A program made the position numbers and the translations under genes. The notes under the pieces were generated by a model. That model worked only from the letters and a program-made list of their open reading frames with translations. It had not been told where the DNA came from and made no database searches. A stretch of 64,000 bases of DNA, taken from contig NZ_JAUTXR010000180.1 in NCBI RefSeq assembly GCF_030658505.1, positions 1 to 64,000 on the forward strand, written 5' to 3'. Below are positions 55,079 through 63,447 of this stretch, in pieces. The stretch comes from Stenotrophomonas raiganjensis (SeqCode) (GTDB lineage Bacteria; Pseudomonadota; Gammaproteobacteria; Xanthomonadales; Xanthomonadaceae). The first letter of the stretch is position 1. Each line of letters begins with the position of its first letter.

Positions 55079-55957
55079 TCAACGCATGGCCGCAGCATCC
55101 AGCAGGTTCCGCAGCACGGGCGATGGCCGTTCCGGGCGTGCGCAGAGCTGCAGCGCGAAGCGCGCGGCTTCCCCCTCCAGCAGCCGGTACTCGATTTCCT
55201 GCGGGCGGAAACTGGCCATGCTGGCCGGCACGATCGCCACACCGGCGTCCACCGCTACCAACGACAACACCGCATGCATGCCCTGCGCTTCCTGCACCAC
55301 GCGCGGGGTGAATCCTGCGGCGGTGCACAGGCCCAGCACCCGCGCGTGGAAGCCGCTGCCCTCGCCCGCCGGCCATGAAACGAACGGCTCGTCTGCCAGC
55401 ATCGCGATGTCGGCCTCCGGCGCATCGGCCAGCGCATGGGCACGTGGCAGCGCAATTGCCAGGCGGTCGTGGTCGAAATCGTGCAGCACCAGTTCAGCGG
55501 CAGGGATCGGTGGAATCAGCACACCGACGTCGATGCGCTGCTCGCGCAGCCACAACTGCTGCTGGTGCGACGTGGCTTCCTGCAACTGCAGCTGTACCTG
55601 CGGGTACTGCTGGCGGAATCGGCGGATCAAGCCCGGCAGGCGGCCATACAGGGCACTGCCCACATAGCCTACGCGCAGGTTGCCGGACTGCCCGGCGGCG
55701 GCGGCGCGGGTGCGCTGCAACGCTTGCTCGGCCTGCTGCAGCGTTGCCCGCGCCTCCACCAGCAACGTCTGCCCGGCCACGGTCAGGCCCAGGGTGCGGT
55801 TGCCACGCACGATCAGCTCGCTGCCCAGCTCGTCCTCCAGCCGCCGTATCGCCGCTGTCAGCGGGGGCTGTGACATGTGCAGGCGGGCCGCGGCCCGGTG
55901 GAAATGCAGCTCTTCGGCCACGGCCACGAACTGGCGGAGCAGGCGCAGGTCGATCAT
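55079..55957 (-). CDS. LysR family transcriptional regulator
   Basis: 292-residue LTTR of the BenM/CatM-like subgroup: HTH LRQFVAVAEELHFHRAAARLHMSQPPLTAAIRRLEDELG, linker helix, and substrate domain starting GNLRVGYVGSALYGRLPGL. The start is at MIDLRLL. It lies 38 bases downstream of an SDR gene in the same direction, probably one operon, and converges with the preceding LysR gene with 13 bases between. Confidence 0.92.
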   Translation of the reverse strand: MIDLRLLRQFVAVAEELHFHRAAARLHMSQPPLTAAIRRLEDELGSELIVRGNRTLGLTVAGQTLLVEARATLQQAEQALQRTRAAAAGQSGNLRVGYVGSALYGRLPGLIRRFRQQYPQVQLQLQEATSHQQQLWLREQRIDVGVLIPPIPAAELVLHDFDHDRLAIALPRAHALADAPEADIAMLADEPFVSWPAGEGSGFHARVLGLCTAAGFTPRVVQEAQGMHAVLSLVAVDAGVAIVPASMASFRPQEIEYRLLEGEAARFALQLCARPERPSPVLRNLLDAAAMR

Positions 55958-55995
55958 CTCGAAGCAGGCAGTGGAAACCTGCCCAGGGTACGCCC

Positions 55996-56877
55996 TCAGC
56001 CGCGCACGTCCACGCTGGCGCGGGCGATGGCCGGCCACTGCAATGCCACCGACTCGATGCTGTCTGCGCTGACCGCGCGCAGATCCCGTGGATACACCAC
56101 ATGCTCGGCCTCCTGCAGGCGCAGCGCGTGGAACTGGCCGTTGCTTGCGCGCAGCACCCAGCCCCCTTCATGGCAGCGCGCAGACGCCAGATAGGCCACG
56201 CCCTGCGCGACCGCGTCGGGATGAAGTTCGTCGGGCTCGCTGCAGACGCCCCACATGCGCGTCTTCGCCACCGGCGAAACCGCGTTGACCACGATGCCGT
56301 GTTCGGCGCCTTCCAGCGCCAGCACATTGACCAGGCCAAGCGCGGCCAGCTTGCCCATTGCATATGCGGACAGTCCACGCTGTGCGTACTGCGGATACAG
56401 CGCGCGATCCGACGTAGTGATGACGATGCGTCCACCACCGGCCTCGCGCATCGCCGGCCATGCCGCCTGCGCCAGCCACAACGGCGTCTTCGCCGCCAGG
56501 CACAGCATCCGTTCCAGTGCCTCGTCCTCGATCGCTTCCAGCGGTTGGTACTCGACCCAGCCCGCGTTGTGGATCAGGAAGTCGATACGGCCGTGCACCT
56601 GCAGCAGTTCCTGCACCAGCGCATGGCAACCGGCGCGATGGTCGATGGAACCGCTTGCGGCCTGTACCGCCAGGCCCTGCCCCTGCAGCGCTTCGACGCT
56701 GCCCAGAATGCGCTGCGGATCGGCGCCACGGCCGTCGGTTCCGGCACCAACGTCGTGCATCACCACGTGCGCACCACGTTCGGCCAGCAGGCGACCATAG
56801 GCCAGACCCAGTCCGCCCGCAGCACCGGTCACCAGACCCACCTGGCCTTCGAAGGAAATACGGGAAATCGGCTTCAT
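55996..56877 (-). CDS. Short-chain dehydrogenase/reductase
   Basis: 293-residue SDR with cofactor loop GAAGGLGLAYGR, NAGWVEYQPLEAI (NAG motif), catalytic Ser in IVITTSDRALY and the YAMGK active-site pair intact. The N-terminus resembles the dehydrogenase domain of peroxisomal multifunctional enzyme type 2 proteins, so an acyl or steroid-like hydroxy substrate is possible; not certain. Followed by a LysR gene. Confidence 0.9.
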   Translation of the reverse strand: MKPISRISFEGQVGLVTGAAGGLGLAYGRLLAERGAHVVMHDVGAGTDGRGADPQRILGSVEALQGQGLAVQAASGSIDHRAGCHALVQELLQVHGRIDFLIHNAGWVEYQPLEAIEDEALERMLCLAAKTPLWLAQAAWPAMREAGGGRIVITTSDRALYPQYAQRGLSAYAMGKLAALGLVNVLALEGAEHGIVVNAVSPVAKTRMWGVCSEPDELHPDAVAQGVAYLASARCHEGGWVLRASNGQFHALRLQEAEHVVYPRDLRAVSADSIESVALQWPAIARASVDVRG

Positions 56878-56955
56878 GCGCACAGCTTCAACCCGGCGCC
56901 CCTGATGCGGCCAATACCATTGGCCACACACCACGATACGCCCACGCTATCGTCG

Positions 56956-57033
56956 AAAAAGGGGACGGAGGGGATTAAGTCGTTTCAGGCACAGCAGGAC
57001 CGATTACGACTTAATCCCCTCCGTCCCCTTTTT
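56956..57033. repeat. 28-bp perfect inverted repeat with A/T-run ends
   Basis: Left arm 56956-56983 begins AAAAAGGGGACGGAGGGGAT; the right arm 57006-57033 is its exact inverse, ending in TTTTT, with a 22-base loop. It abuts the stop of the EamA gene, so it can act as a strong terminator for that gene and, given symmetric A/T ends, in both directions. A broken relative lies at 40120-40200. Confidence 0.85.
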
Positions 57034-57034
57034 C

Positions 57035-57943
57035 CTAGCGGCTGAAGCGCCGCGCGCCCGCCACGCAGATCACCGCAACCACGGTCACCAGCACCATGCT
57101 GAGGCTGACCGATTCGTGCAGCAGCAGCGCAGCCAGGGCCAGGCCGAAGAATGGTTGCAGCAACTGCAGTTGGCCCACCGCGGCGATGCCGCCCTGGGCC
57201 AGCCCGCGGTACCAGAACAGGAAGCCGACCAGCATGCTGAACACCGCCACGTAGCCCAACGCCCACCACGCCGACGCACCGACGGCTGCGAACGACGCCG
57301 GGCGCATCATCACGGTCAGCGGCAGCATCACCGGCAACGCCAGCAGCAGCGCCCAGCTGATCACCTGCCAGCCGCCAAGATGACGGGCAAGCCGGCCACC
57401 CTCGGCGTAACCGAGCCCGCAGGCCACGATCGCCGCCAGCATCAGCAGGTCGGCCTGCAACGAGGCCTCAATGCCGTTGCGCGCGGCATAGCCGGCCACG
57501 CAGGCACTGCCCAGCAGCGAGAACAGCCAGAACGCCGGGCGCGGCCGATCACCACCGCGCAGCACGCCGAACAGCGCAGTGCTCAGCGGCAACAGGCCGA
57601 CGAACACGATGGTGTGCGCTGATGAGGCATGGCGCAGGGCGAGCGCGGTCAGCAACGGGAAGCCGACCACCACGCCAAGGCTGACCACCGCCAAGCCGGG
57701 CAGGTCGCTGCGCCGTGGCCACGGTTGGCGCAACAGCAGCAACAGGCCGAGGCCGAGTACGGCGGCGATGGTGGCGCGCGCGGCAGTGACGAACCCGGCA
57801 TCCAGCTGCAGCACCGCCAGGCGGGTGGCCGGCAACGAGCCCGCGAAAATCACCACGCCAATGAAGCCATTGATCCAACCACTCGCCGACCGTTCCACGC
57901 CTGTACTCCTGGGGTGCCGGGCGGTGCCCGACGGGATTTCCAT
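57035..57943 (-). CDS. EamA/DMT family transporter
   Basis: 302-residue drug/metabolite transporter with ten predicted helices in two EamA halves (GFIGVVIFAGSLPATRLAVLQLDAGFVTAARA at the start of the first; GYAEGGRLARHLGGWQVISWALLLALP at the start of the second). The start is at MEIPSGTAR. Divergent from a MocR-type regulator with a palindrome between them. Probably an amino-acid or metabolite exporter. Confidence 0.9.
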   Translation of the reverse strand: MEIPSGTARHPRSTGVERSASGWINGFIGVVIFAGSLPATRLAVLQLDAGFVTAARATIAAVLGLGLLLLLRQPWPRRSDLPGLAVVSLGVVVGFPLLTALALRHASSAHTIVFVGLLPLSTALFGVLRGGDRPRPAFWLFSLLGSACVAGYAARNGIEASLQADLLMLAAIVACGLGYAEGGRLARHLGGWQVISWALLLALPVMLPLTVMMRPASFAAVGASAWWALGYVAVFSMLVGFLFWYRGLAQGGIAAVGQLQLLQPFFGLALAALLLHESVSLSMVLVTVVAVICVAGARRFSR

Positions 57944-57980
57944 GGAAGCACCTGCGCCCCCGTCGCCCCAGCTACAATCC

Positions 57981-58004
57981 AGTACAGCTTCAAATAACTG
58001 TACT
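57981..58004. promoter_or_regulatory. Putative MocR operator (AGTACAG/CTGTACT)
   Basis: Perfect 7-bp arms AGTACAG (57981-57987) and CTGTACT (57998-58004) separated by 10 bases, in the 87-base gap between the divergent EamA and MocR genes. Position and symmetry suit a dimeric GntR-type HTH controlling both genes. Confidence 0.6.
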
Positions 58005-58030
58005 GCCCACACTTCCAGCACACTTTCGCC

Positions 58031-59458
58031 ATGTCACGCCCGCTTACCCGAATCGAATCGGTCATCCAGGCCGTCCGCACCCGCATCGGCACGCGGGTGG
58101 ATGGCGCCGGTTCGCGCCTGCCCTCGGTACGCGCACAGGCGGCGGCAATGGGTGTGTCGGTCTCCACCGTGGTCGAGGCCTACGAGCGGCTCGCTGCCGA
58201 AGGGCTGATCAGTGCGCGTGCCGGTTCCGGCTTCTACGTCAGCGGGCCGGCCGCACCGCTCGCCCTGGCCGAAATGGAACCGCGGCTGGACCGCGCGGTC
58301 GACCCGCTGTGGGTATCGCGGCAATCGCTGGAAACGCCGGCCGGGCACCTCAAGCCGGGCTGCGGCTGGATGCCGAGCGACTGGCTGCATCACGATGGCG
58401 TGCGCCGTGGCCTGCGCCGGCTGGCGCGCGGCGATGCTCCCCACCTGGTGGACTACGCCGGCCCGCTCGGCCTTCCACCGCTGCGCCAACTGCTGCAGCG
58501 ACGCGCGGCTGCGCTGGGCATCGATGCACCGATGGAGCAGATCCTGCTGACCGAATCGGGTACGCACGCGGTCGACCTGATCTGCCGTTTCCTGCTCAAG
58601 CCCGGCGACTGCGTGCTGGTCGATGACCCCAGCTACTTCAACTACCACGCGCTGCTGAAGGCGCACCAGGTGCAGGCGGTGGGTGTGCCTTATACGCACA
58701 CGGGTCCGGACCTGGATGCGTTCGCGCAGGCGCTGCAGGCACATTCGCCGCGGCTGTACATCACCAATTCGGGCCTGCACAACCCGACCGGCGCGATACT
58801 CTCGGCCAGCACCGCGCATCGGCTGCTGGGGCTGGCCGAACGCAGCGAACTGATCATTGTCGAGGACGACATCTTCGCCGACTTCGAACTGCAGCCTGCA
58901 CCACGGCTGGCCGCACTCGATGGGCTGTCACGGGTGATCCACGTCGGCAGCTTCTCCAAGACCCTGTCGGCCGCTTCGCGCTGTGGCTACATCGCCGCGC
59001 GCCGCGACTGGATCGAGGCGCTGACCGACCTGAAGCTGGCGACCAGCTTCGGGGGTGGCCATCTGGCTGCGCAGTTGATGCACATCGCGCTGACCGACAG
59101 CGGCTATCGCCGCCACATGCAGTCGGTGCGCTCGCGCCTGGCCGATGCGCGCCGGCACACGCTGCGCAGGCTGCATACGCTGGGCATCACGCCGTGGCTG
59201 CAGCCGGAGGCGGGCCTGTTCCTGTGGTGCCAGCTGCCGGAGGGCCGCGATTCCGCCGCGCTGGCGCGGCAATGCCTGCGCGAGGGCATCGTACTTGCCC
59301 CGGGCAATGCCTTCAGCCAATCGCAACGTGCCGCCGACTACCTGCGCTTCAACGTTTCGCAGTGCCAGGACCCGAGGATCTGGCAGGTGCTGGCACGCGC
59401 GCTGCTACGCACCGATCACCGACCGGACAGCGTCGACTGTCAGTCGCCCCGCAGATAG
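58031..59458 (+). CDS. MocR-like GntR regulator with aminotransferase-like domain
   Basis: 475-residue fusion of a GntR winged helix (about 15-75; GSRLPSVRAQAAAMGVSVSTVVEAYERLAAEGLI) with a fold-type I PLP domain (about 105-460). The PLP Lys is in GSFSKTLSAASRCGYIA, and NPTGAILS and VEDDIFADFEL are present. MocR regulators usually sense PLP or amino-acid adducts. The divergent EamA exporter is the probable target. The last 19 bases overlap the convergent gene that follows. Confidence 0.92.
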   Translation: MSRPLTRIESVIQAVRTRIGTRVDGAGSRLPSVRAQAAAMGVSVSTVVEAYERLAAEGLISARAGSGFYVSGPAAPLALAEMEPRLDRAVDPLWVSRQSLETPAGHLKPGCGWMPSDWLHHDGVRRGLRRLARGDAPHLVDYAGPLGLPPLRQLLQRRAAALGIDAPMEQILLTESGTHAVDLICRFLLKPGDCVLVDDPSYFNYHALLKAHQVQAVGVPYTHTGPDLDAFAQALQAHSPRLYITNSGLHNPTGAILSASTAHRLLGLAERSELIIVEDDIFADFELQPAPRLAALDGLSRVIHVGSFSKTLSAASRCGYIAARRDWIEALTDLKLATSFGGGHLAAQLMHIALTDSGYRRHMQSVRSRLADARRHTLRRLHTLGITPWLQPEAGLFLWCQLPEGRDSAALARQCLREGIVLAPGNAFSQSQRAADYLRFNVSQCQDPRIWQVLARALLRTDHRPDSVDCQSPRR

Positions 59459-59916
59459 GTTTCCGCAGGAATTTCCAGTAACTCCGGGCCCGAAAGCACT
59501 GCGCCTTTCACATCGGTGCCCGCGTTCAAGGCATTGTCGAGCGCGTTGAGCGACGAACTGCGTTGGCAGATCGCCTTGAACCTGGCGCGTGGCCCCTGGT
59601 GATACATCATCAAGGCACGCGCGAGACCCTCCGCGAATATCGGCTCGCAGTCCAGCGGAAGCTCATGCAGAAAGCCCTGCTCATCGCGTGCGCTGAATGT
59701 ACGCGGCAACTGCAATTCCAGTTCCATATGCCCGATCAGGGCCATGGCAAAGGCTTCCGGCAGCCAGATCAACAGACGGCGTGCCAGCCCGGCGTCGACG
59801 CCACCGGCGACCAGGCCCTGCTCGGCCCGCACCTCATCGAGGTGCTCTTGGCCAAGCAACGACAATGCCAGTTCAACGGCCTCGACCGACGGCATTGGCG
59901 GTGGGCGGTGATCCAT
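59440..59916 (-). CDS. Hypothetical protein
   Basis: 158-residue soluble, acidic, leucine-rich protein with mixed helix/strand prediction (VEAVELALSLLGQEHLDEV; RRLLIWLPEAFAMALIGHMELELQLP). No signal peptide, membrane helix or recognisable motif. Its 3' end overlaps the MocR gene by 19 bases tail to tail. Family not recognised. Confidence 0.6.
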   Translation of the reverse strand: MDHRPPPMPSVEAVELALSLLGQEHLDEVRAEQGLVAGGVDAGLARRLLIWLPEAFAMALIGHMELELQLPRTFSARDEQGFLHELPLDCEPIFAEGLARALMMYHQGPRARFKAICQRSSSLNALDNALNAGTDVKGAVLSGPELLEIPAETYLRGD

Positions 59917-60031
59917 TCGACAGTGTCCCGCAGTACCAGACAGGCCCGCACCTTAGGCAAAGCCGCACCGGCCTGCAATGCCCCTTGCGCGCCGCGCTAC
60001 AGTCGTATGTCCATGTTGCAGGAATCTACGC

Positions 60032-60706
60032 ATGTCCACGTTCTCCGATCCGCAGGCGGTGGCCCGCTATGCCGAAGCACCGCTGCGCCAGGTGCCCGGT
60101 TTCCTCGCGTTGCAGCAGATGAGCCGCCTGCTGCTGGCCGAACGTGTTCCTGCGCAGGGCCGCGTACTGGTGCTGGGTGCCGGGGGCGGGCTGGAGCTGA
60201 AGGCCTTCGCCGAGGCGCAACCGGGCTGGCAGCTGCTGGGCGTGGATCCGGCCGCGCCGATGCTCGCGCTGGCCGAGCAGACACTGGGCCCGTTGAACGC
60301 ACGCGTCGAACTGCTGGAAGGCTACATCGACGATGCCCCGGACGTGCGCGTCGATGGTGCCAGCTGCCTGCTCACCCTGCACTTCCTCGACGCCGCGCAG
60401 CGCCTGCACACGCTGCGCGAGCTGCACAGGCGCCTGCAGCCCGGCGCGCCGCTGGTGGTGGCCCACCACAGCGTGCCGCAGGATCCGGCCGGCAAGCTGC
60501 GCTGGTTGCAGCGCTACGCAGCATTCGCCGAAGCCTCGGGTGTTGCCCACGCCGATGCACAGCGCGCGATCGACGCCATTGCCGAGCGGCTGCCGCTGCT
60601 GGCGCCCGAACAGGAAGTGGCGCTGCTGCAGGAGGCCGGCTTCGACGGCGTGGAGCTGTTCTATGCGGGCTTCAGCTTCAGGGGCTGGGTCGCGTACGCC
60701 GGGTGA
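60032..60706 (+). CDS. Class I SAM-dependent methyltransferase
   Basis: 224-residue methyltransferase with motif I VLVLGAGGGLELKAFAE, an acidic motif II (LLGVDPAAPMLALAEQ) and CLLTLHFLDAAQRLHTLRELHRRLQPGAPLVV as post-motif region. Small-molecule type, like ubiquinone/biotin-pathway relatives; substrate unknown. GCAGGAA precedes the ATG at 60032. Tail to tail with Smqnr, three bases apart. Confidence 0.87.
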   Translation: MSTFSDPQAVARYAEAPLRQVPGFLALQQMSRLLLAERVPAQGRVLVLGAGGGLELKAFAEAQPGWQLLGVDPAAPMLALAEQTLGPLNARVELLEGYIDDAPDVRVDGASCLLTLHFLDAAQRLHTLRELHRRLQPGAPLVVAHHSVPQDPAGKLRWLQRYAAFAEASGVAHADAQRAIDAIAERLPLLAPEQEVALLQEAGFDGVELFYAGFSFRGWVAYAG

Positions 60707-60709
60707 TGC

Positions 60710-61369
60710 CTACGGCACCACCGTGATGCCGATACGCTGCATCAACAGCGCCACCTGCTGCACATCCAGCGTGGCGCCGCGCAGGTTGGTGCTGCGCAGG
60801 TCCAGCTCGCCCAGCTCCGAATTGGTCAGGTCACAGTCGGTGAAGTTGGCGCTGTTCCAGTCGACACCCTCGAACTGGCCACCCGACAGATCCGAGCCGG
60901 CGAAGCTGGCGCCACTCACGTTCGCACCGTCCCAGCGGTTCTCCCACAGCTCGCACTTCTCCAGCGTGACCCGCGAGAAGTTCGCGTAGCGCAGGTTCGA
61001 CTTCTTGATGAAGGCACTGCAGAACCAGCTGCGCGTGGTGATCTGGTTCATGAAGCTGGCGTTGCTGAAGTCCGCGCCCTGCGCACGGCACTCGTTGATC
61101 TCCAGGCCCAGCGCCTTGATGAAGTTGAAGTGGCACATGCTGATGTCGCAGCTGCGGAAACTGGCTTCTTTCAGCGTAGCGCCATTGAATCGGCAGCCGA
61201 CCCGGCTGTCTGCATCGTAGAAACTGCAGTTGATGAACTCGGTGGCGGTGAGGTCAGCACCGGAAAAGTCGCATTCGTGGAACTGCTGGTCGACCACTTT
61301 CTGGCCGGTGTACTGGTCCGCGCCGATGCGCAGCTTGCGGTGAACGGTGGGGGACATCAGGGATTCCAT
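60710..61369 (-). CDS. Smqnr: Pentapeptide repeat quinolone-resistance protein SmQnr
   Basis: 219-residue right-handed quadrilateral beta-helix protein that mimics DNA and protects gyrase/topoisomerase IV from quinolones. Pentapeptide units (A/C-D/N-L/F-x-x) run through the protein, for example CDFSGADLTATEFINCSF and CDLTNSELGELDLRSTNLRG, ending LLMQRIGITVVP. Length, start (MESLMSPTVHRKL) and end agree with the intrinsic S. maltophilia Qnr. Divergent from smqnrR, across the direct-repeat operator. Confidence 0.95.
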   Translation of the reverse strand: MESLMSPTVHRKLRIGADQYTGQKVVDQQFHECDFSGADLTATEFINCSFYDADSRVGCRFNGATLKEASFRSCDISMCHFNFIKALGLEINECRAQGADFSNASFMNQITTRSWFCSAFIKKSNLRYANFSRVTLEKCELWENRWDGANVSGASFAGSDLSGGQFEGVDWNSANFTDCDLTNSELGELDLRSTNLRGATLDVQQVALLMQRIGITVVP

Positions 61370-61471
61370 GCCAGGGGCCCCCCATGATGCCGGGCCGCAA
61401 AGGTGAACCATAGACCAGGGCGCGGGCGGGTTCACCGGCAGTCCAGCCGCTCTGTGCCTACTTCCGCCCAA

Positions 61472-61507
61472 TGCACGTTATTGCACGTTAATGCACGAAT
61501 GTGCAGA
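61472..61507. promoter_or_regulatory. Four 10-bp-spaced TGCACG direct repeats (probable SmQnrR operator)
   Basis: TGCACG at 61472, 61482 and 61492, and TGCAGA at 61502, exactly 10 bases apart, so all lie on one helix face. They sit between the divergent Smqnr and smqnrR starts, where a DeoR repressor of both genes would bind. The last copy lies just before the ATG at 61516. Confidence 0.75.
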
Positions 61508-61515
61508 CTTGCGTC

Positions 61516-62292
61516 ATGAGCTCCGATCCCAGCCCCCTCCCCGCCCAGCGCACCTGGCAGATCCTCGAGGAGCTGCGCCAGCAGGGCCGCGTGGTCGCCG
61601 CCGAACTGGCGCGCCGCTATGCCGTCTCCGAAGATTCGATCCGCCGCGATCTGCGCGAGCTGGCCGCACAAGGCCTGTGCCAGCGTGTCTACGGAGGCGC
61701 CGTGCTGCCGCCGCCGCAGGAGCGCCCGCTACGCGAGCGCCTGACCCGCGACCGCGGTGACAAGGCAGAACTGGCCGCCCGCGTCTGCGCGCTGCTGCAG
61801 CCCGGCCAGGTCGTACTGCTCGACGCCGGGTCGACCAACCTGGCGATCGCCCAGCAGTTGCCGGCCGCTCTCGGGCTGACGGTGATCACCAATGCCCCGC
61901 AGATCGCCACCGCAGCCAGCATGCTCGAAGGCACTTCAGTGCAGCTGATCGGCGGTCGCCTGGCCAGCGGTGGCGGTGCGGTCGGTGCCGAAGCGATGGC
62001 CCAGGTCCAGCGCCTGCGTGCCGATGTGTACCTGCCCGGCCCTTGCGCGGTGGACGGCGACACCGGCGTGTGGGCGATGGATGCGGAAGAAGCCACGCTG
62101 AAGCGCGCGATGGTGGCCTGCAGCAGCCGCGTCATCGTTGCCGCGACCACAGAAAAACTCGGTGCCCGCGGCAACTGGCAGATCGCCAGCCTCGATGAAA
62201 TCGACGACCTGGTCCTGACCACCTCGGCTCCGCCGGCGCTGGCCGCGCGCTTCCGCGCAGCCGGCATCGCCGTGCACCCCACTCCGCACTGA
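61516..62292 (+). CDS. smqnrR: DeoR family transcriptional regulator SmQnrR
   Basis: 258-residue DeoR-type repressor: N-terminal HTH (QILEELRQQGRVVAAELARRYAVSEDSIRRDLRELAAQG, then RVYGGAVLP) and a DeoR effector domain (LLDAGSTNLAIAQQL, TNAPQIATAA, and GAEAMAQVQRLRADVYLPG). Known in S. maltophilia as a negative regulator of Smqnr and smtcrA. ATG at 61516 is preferred over GTG at 61501, since the latter falls inside the operator repeats. smtcrA starts 12 bases downstream. Confidence 0.92.
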   Translation: MSSDPSPLPAQRTWQILEELRQQGRVVAAELARRYAVSEDSIRRDLRELAAQGLCQRVYGGAVLPPPQERPLRERLTRDRGDKAELAARVCALLQPGQVVLLDAGSTNLAIAQQLPAALGLTVITNAPQIATAASMLEGTSVQLIGGRLASGGGAVGAEAMAQVQRLRADVYLPGPCAVDGDTGVWAMDAEEATLKRAMVACSSRVIVAATTEKLGARGNWQIASLDEIDDLVLTTSAPPALAARFRAAGIAVHPTPH

Positions 62293-62304
62293 GCGCACCG
62301 CCCC

Positions 62305-63438
62305 ATGTCCCTTGCCAACCGCGCGCGTGCCGAACAGCACGCGACCCGCGCTGCGTTCTTCATTCCCGGCTTCGCCACCGCGCTGTGGGCCACCCTGGTG
62401 CCGTTCGCAAAGGCACGCACCGGGATCAACGACGCCACGCTGGGCCTGGTGCTGCTCTGCCTCGGAGCCGGCTCGCTGCTGGCAATGCCCTTGTCCGGCG
62501 TGCTGGCCGCGCGCCTGGGCTGCCGCCGGGTGATGGTCGCCAGCAGCCTGCTGATCTGCCTGACCGTCCCCGGCCTGGCGCTGGCCGGTTCGGCCTGGTC
62601 ACTGGGGCTGGTGCTGTTCGTGTTCGGCGCCGCCGTGGGCGCGATGGACTGCACGATGAACGTGCAGGCCGTCATCGTCGAGCGCGAAGCACGGCGCGTG
62701 ATGATGTCCGGCTTCCATGCCTTCTTCAGTATCGGCGGCTTCCTCGGCGCGGCCACCATGACGGTGCTGCTGTCCGCACAGCTGCCCCCCTTTGCCTCGG
62801 TGCTGATCGGCGTTGGCGCCATGCTCTTGGTGATGCTGTTGTCGGCAGCGTACTGGCACAGCGAACGCATGCCGCACGACACACCGATGCTGGCCCTGCC
62901 GCATGGCATCGTGCTGTTCATCGGCGTACTGGCCTTCGTCGCCTTCCTCGGCGAAGGCGCGATGCTGGACTGGAGCGCGGTGTTCCTCAGCGATGTACGG
63001 CACGTTGATGCCAGCCTGGCCGGCATCGGCTACGTGACCTTCACCCTGACCATGACCATCGCACGCCTGTTCGGTGATGCGCTGGTGGAGCGCGTGGGCC
63101 GCCAGCGCGCGATCGTGTTCGGCGGCCTGCTCGCCGCCAGTGGCGTGCTGGTGCTGACCCTGGTCACGCCGTGGCAGGCATCGCTGCTTGGTTATGTGCT
63201 GGTCGGCCTGGGCTGCGCCAACATCGCGCCGGCCCTGTTCTCGCTGGCCGGCCACCAGACCCGCATGCCGGGTGCGCTGGCGATCACTGCCGTGTCCACG
63301 CTCGGCTTTGCCGGCATCCTTGCCGGACCGGCACTGATCGGCTTTGCCGCCAACCACTTCGGCCTGATCGCCGCGTTCATCGGCGTGGCCACGGCCTTGC
63401 TGCTGGTGGCCGTGTCCACGCGTTGGCTGCGGGTGTAG
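62305..63438 (+). CDS. smtcrA: MFS transporter, probable SmtcrA
   Basis: 377-residue YbjJ-like major facilitator with about 12 helices (FFIPGFATALWATLVPFAKARTGI at the start; VMMSGFHAFFSIGGFLGAATM in the middle; ARLFGDALVERVGRQRAIVFGG). It lies directly after the DeoR regulator gene, probably in the same transcript. Position matches the transporter reported to be controlled together with Smqnr. The transported compound is unknown. Confidence 0.85.
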   Translation: MSLANRARAEQHATRAAFFIPGFATALWATLVPFAKARTGINDATLGLVLLCLGAGSLLAMPLSGVLAARLGCRRVMVASSLLICLTVPGLALAGSAWSLGLVLFVFGAAVGAMDCTMNVQAVIVEREARRVMMSGFHAFFSIGGFLGAATMTVLLSAQLPPFASVLIGVGAMLLVMLLSAAYWHSERMPHDTPMLALPHGIVLFIGVLAFVAFLGEGAMLDWSAVFLSDVRHVDASLAGIGYVTFTLTMTIARLFGDALVERVGRQRAIVFGGLLAASGVLVLTLVTPWQASLLGYVLVGLGCANIAPALFSLAGHQTRMPGALAITAVSTLGFAGILAGPALIGFAANHFGLIAAFIGVATALLLVAVSTRWLRV

Positions 63439-63447
63439 CCCAAGGCA

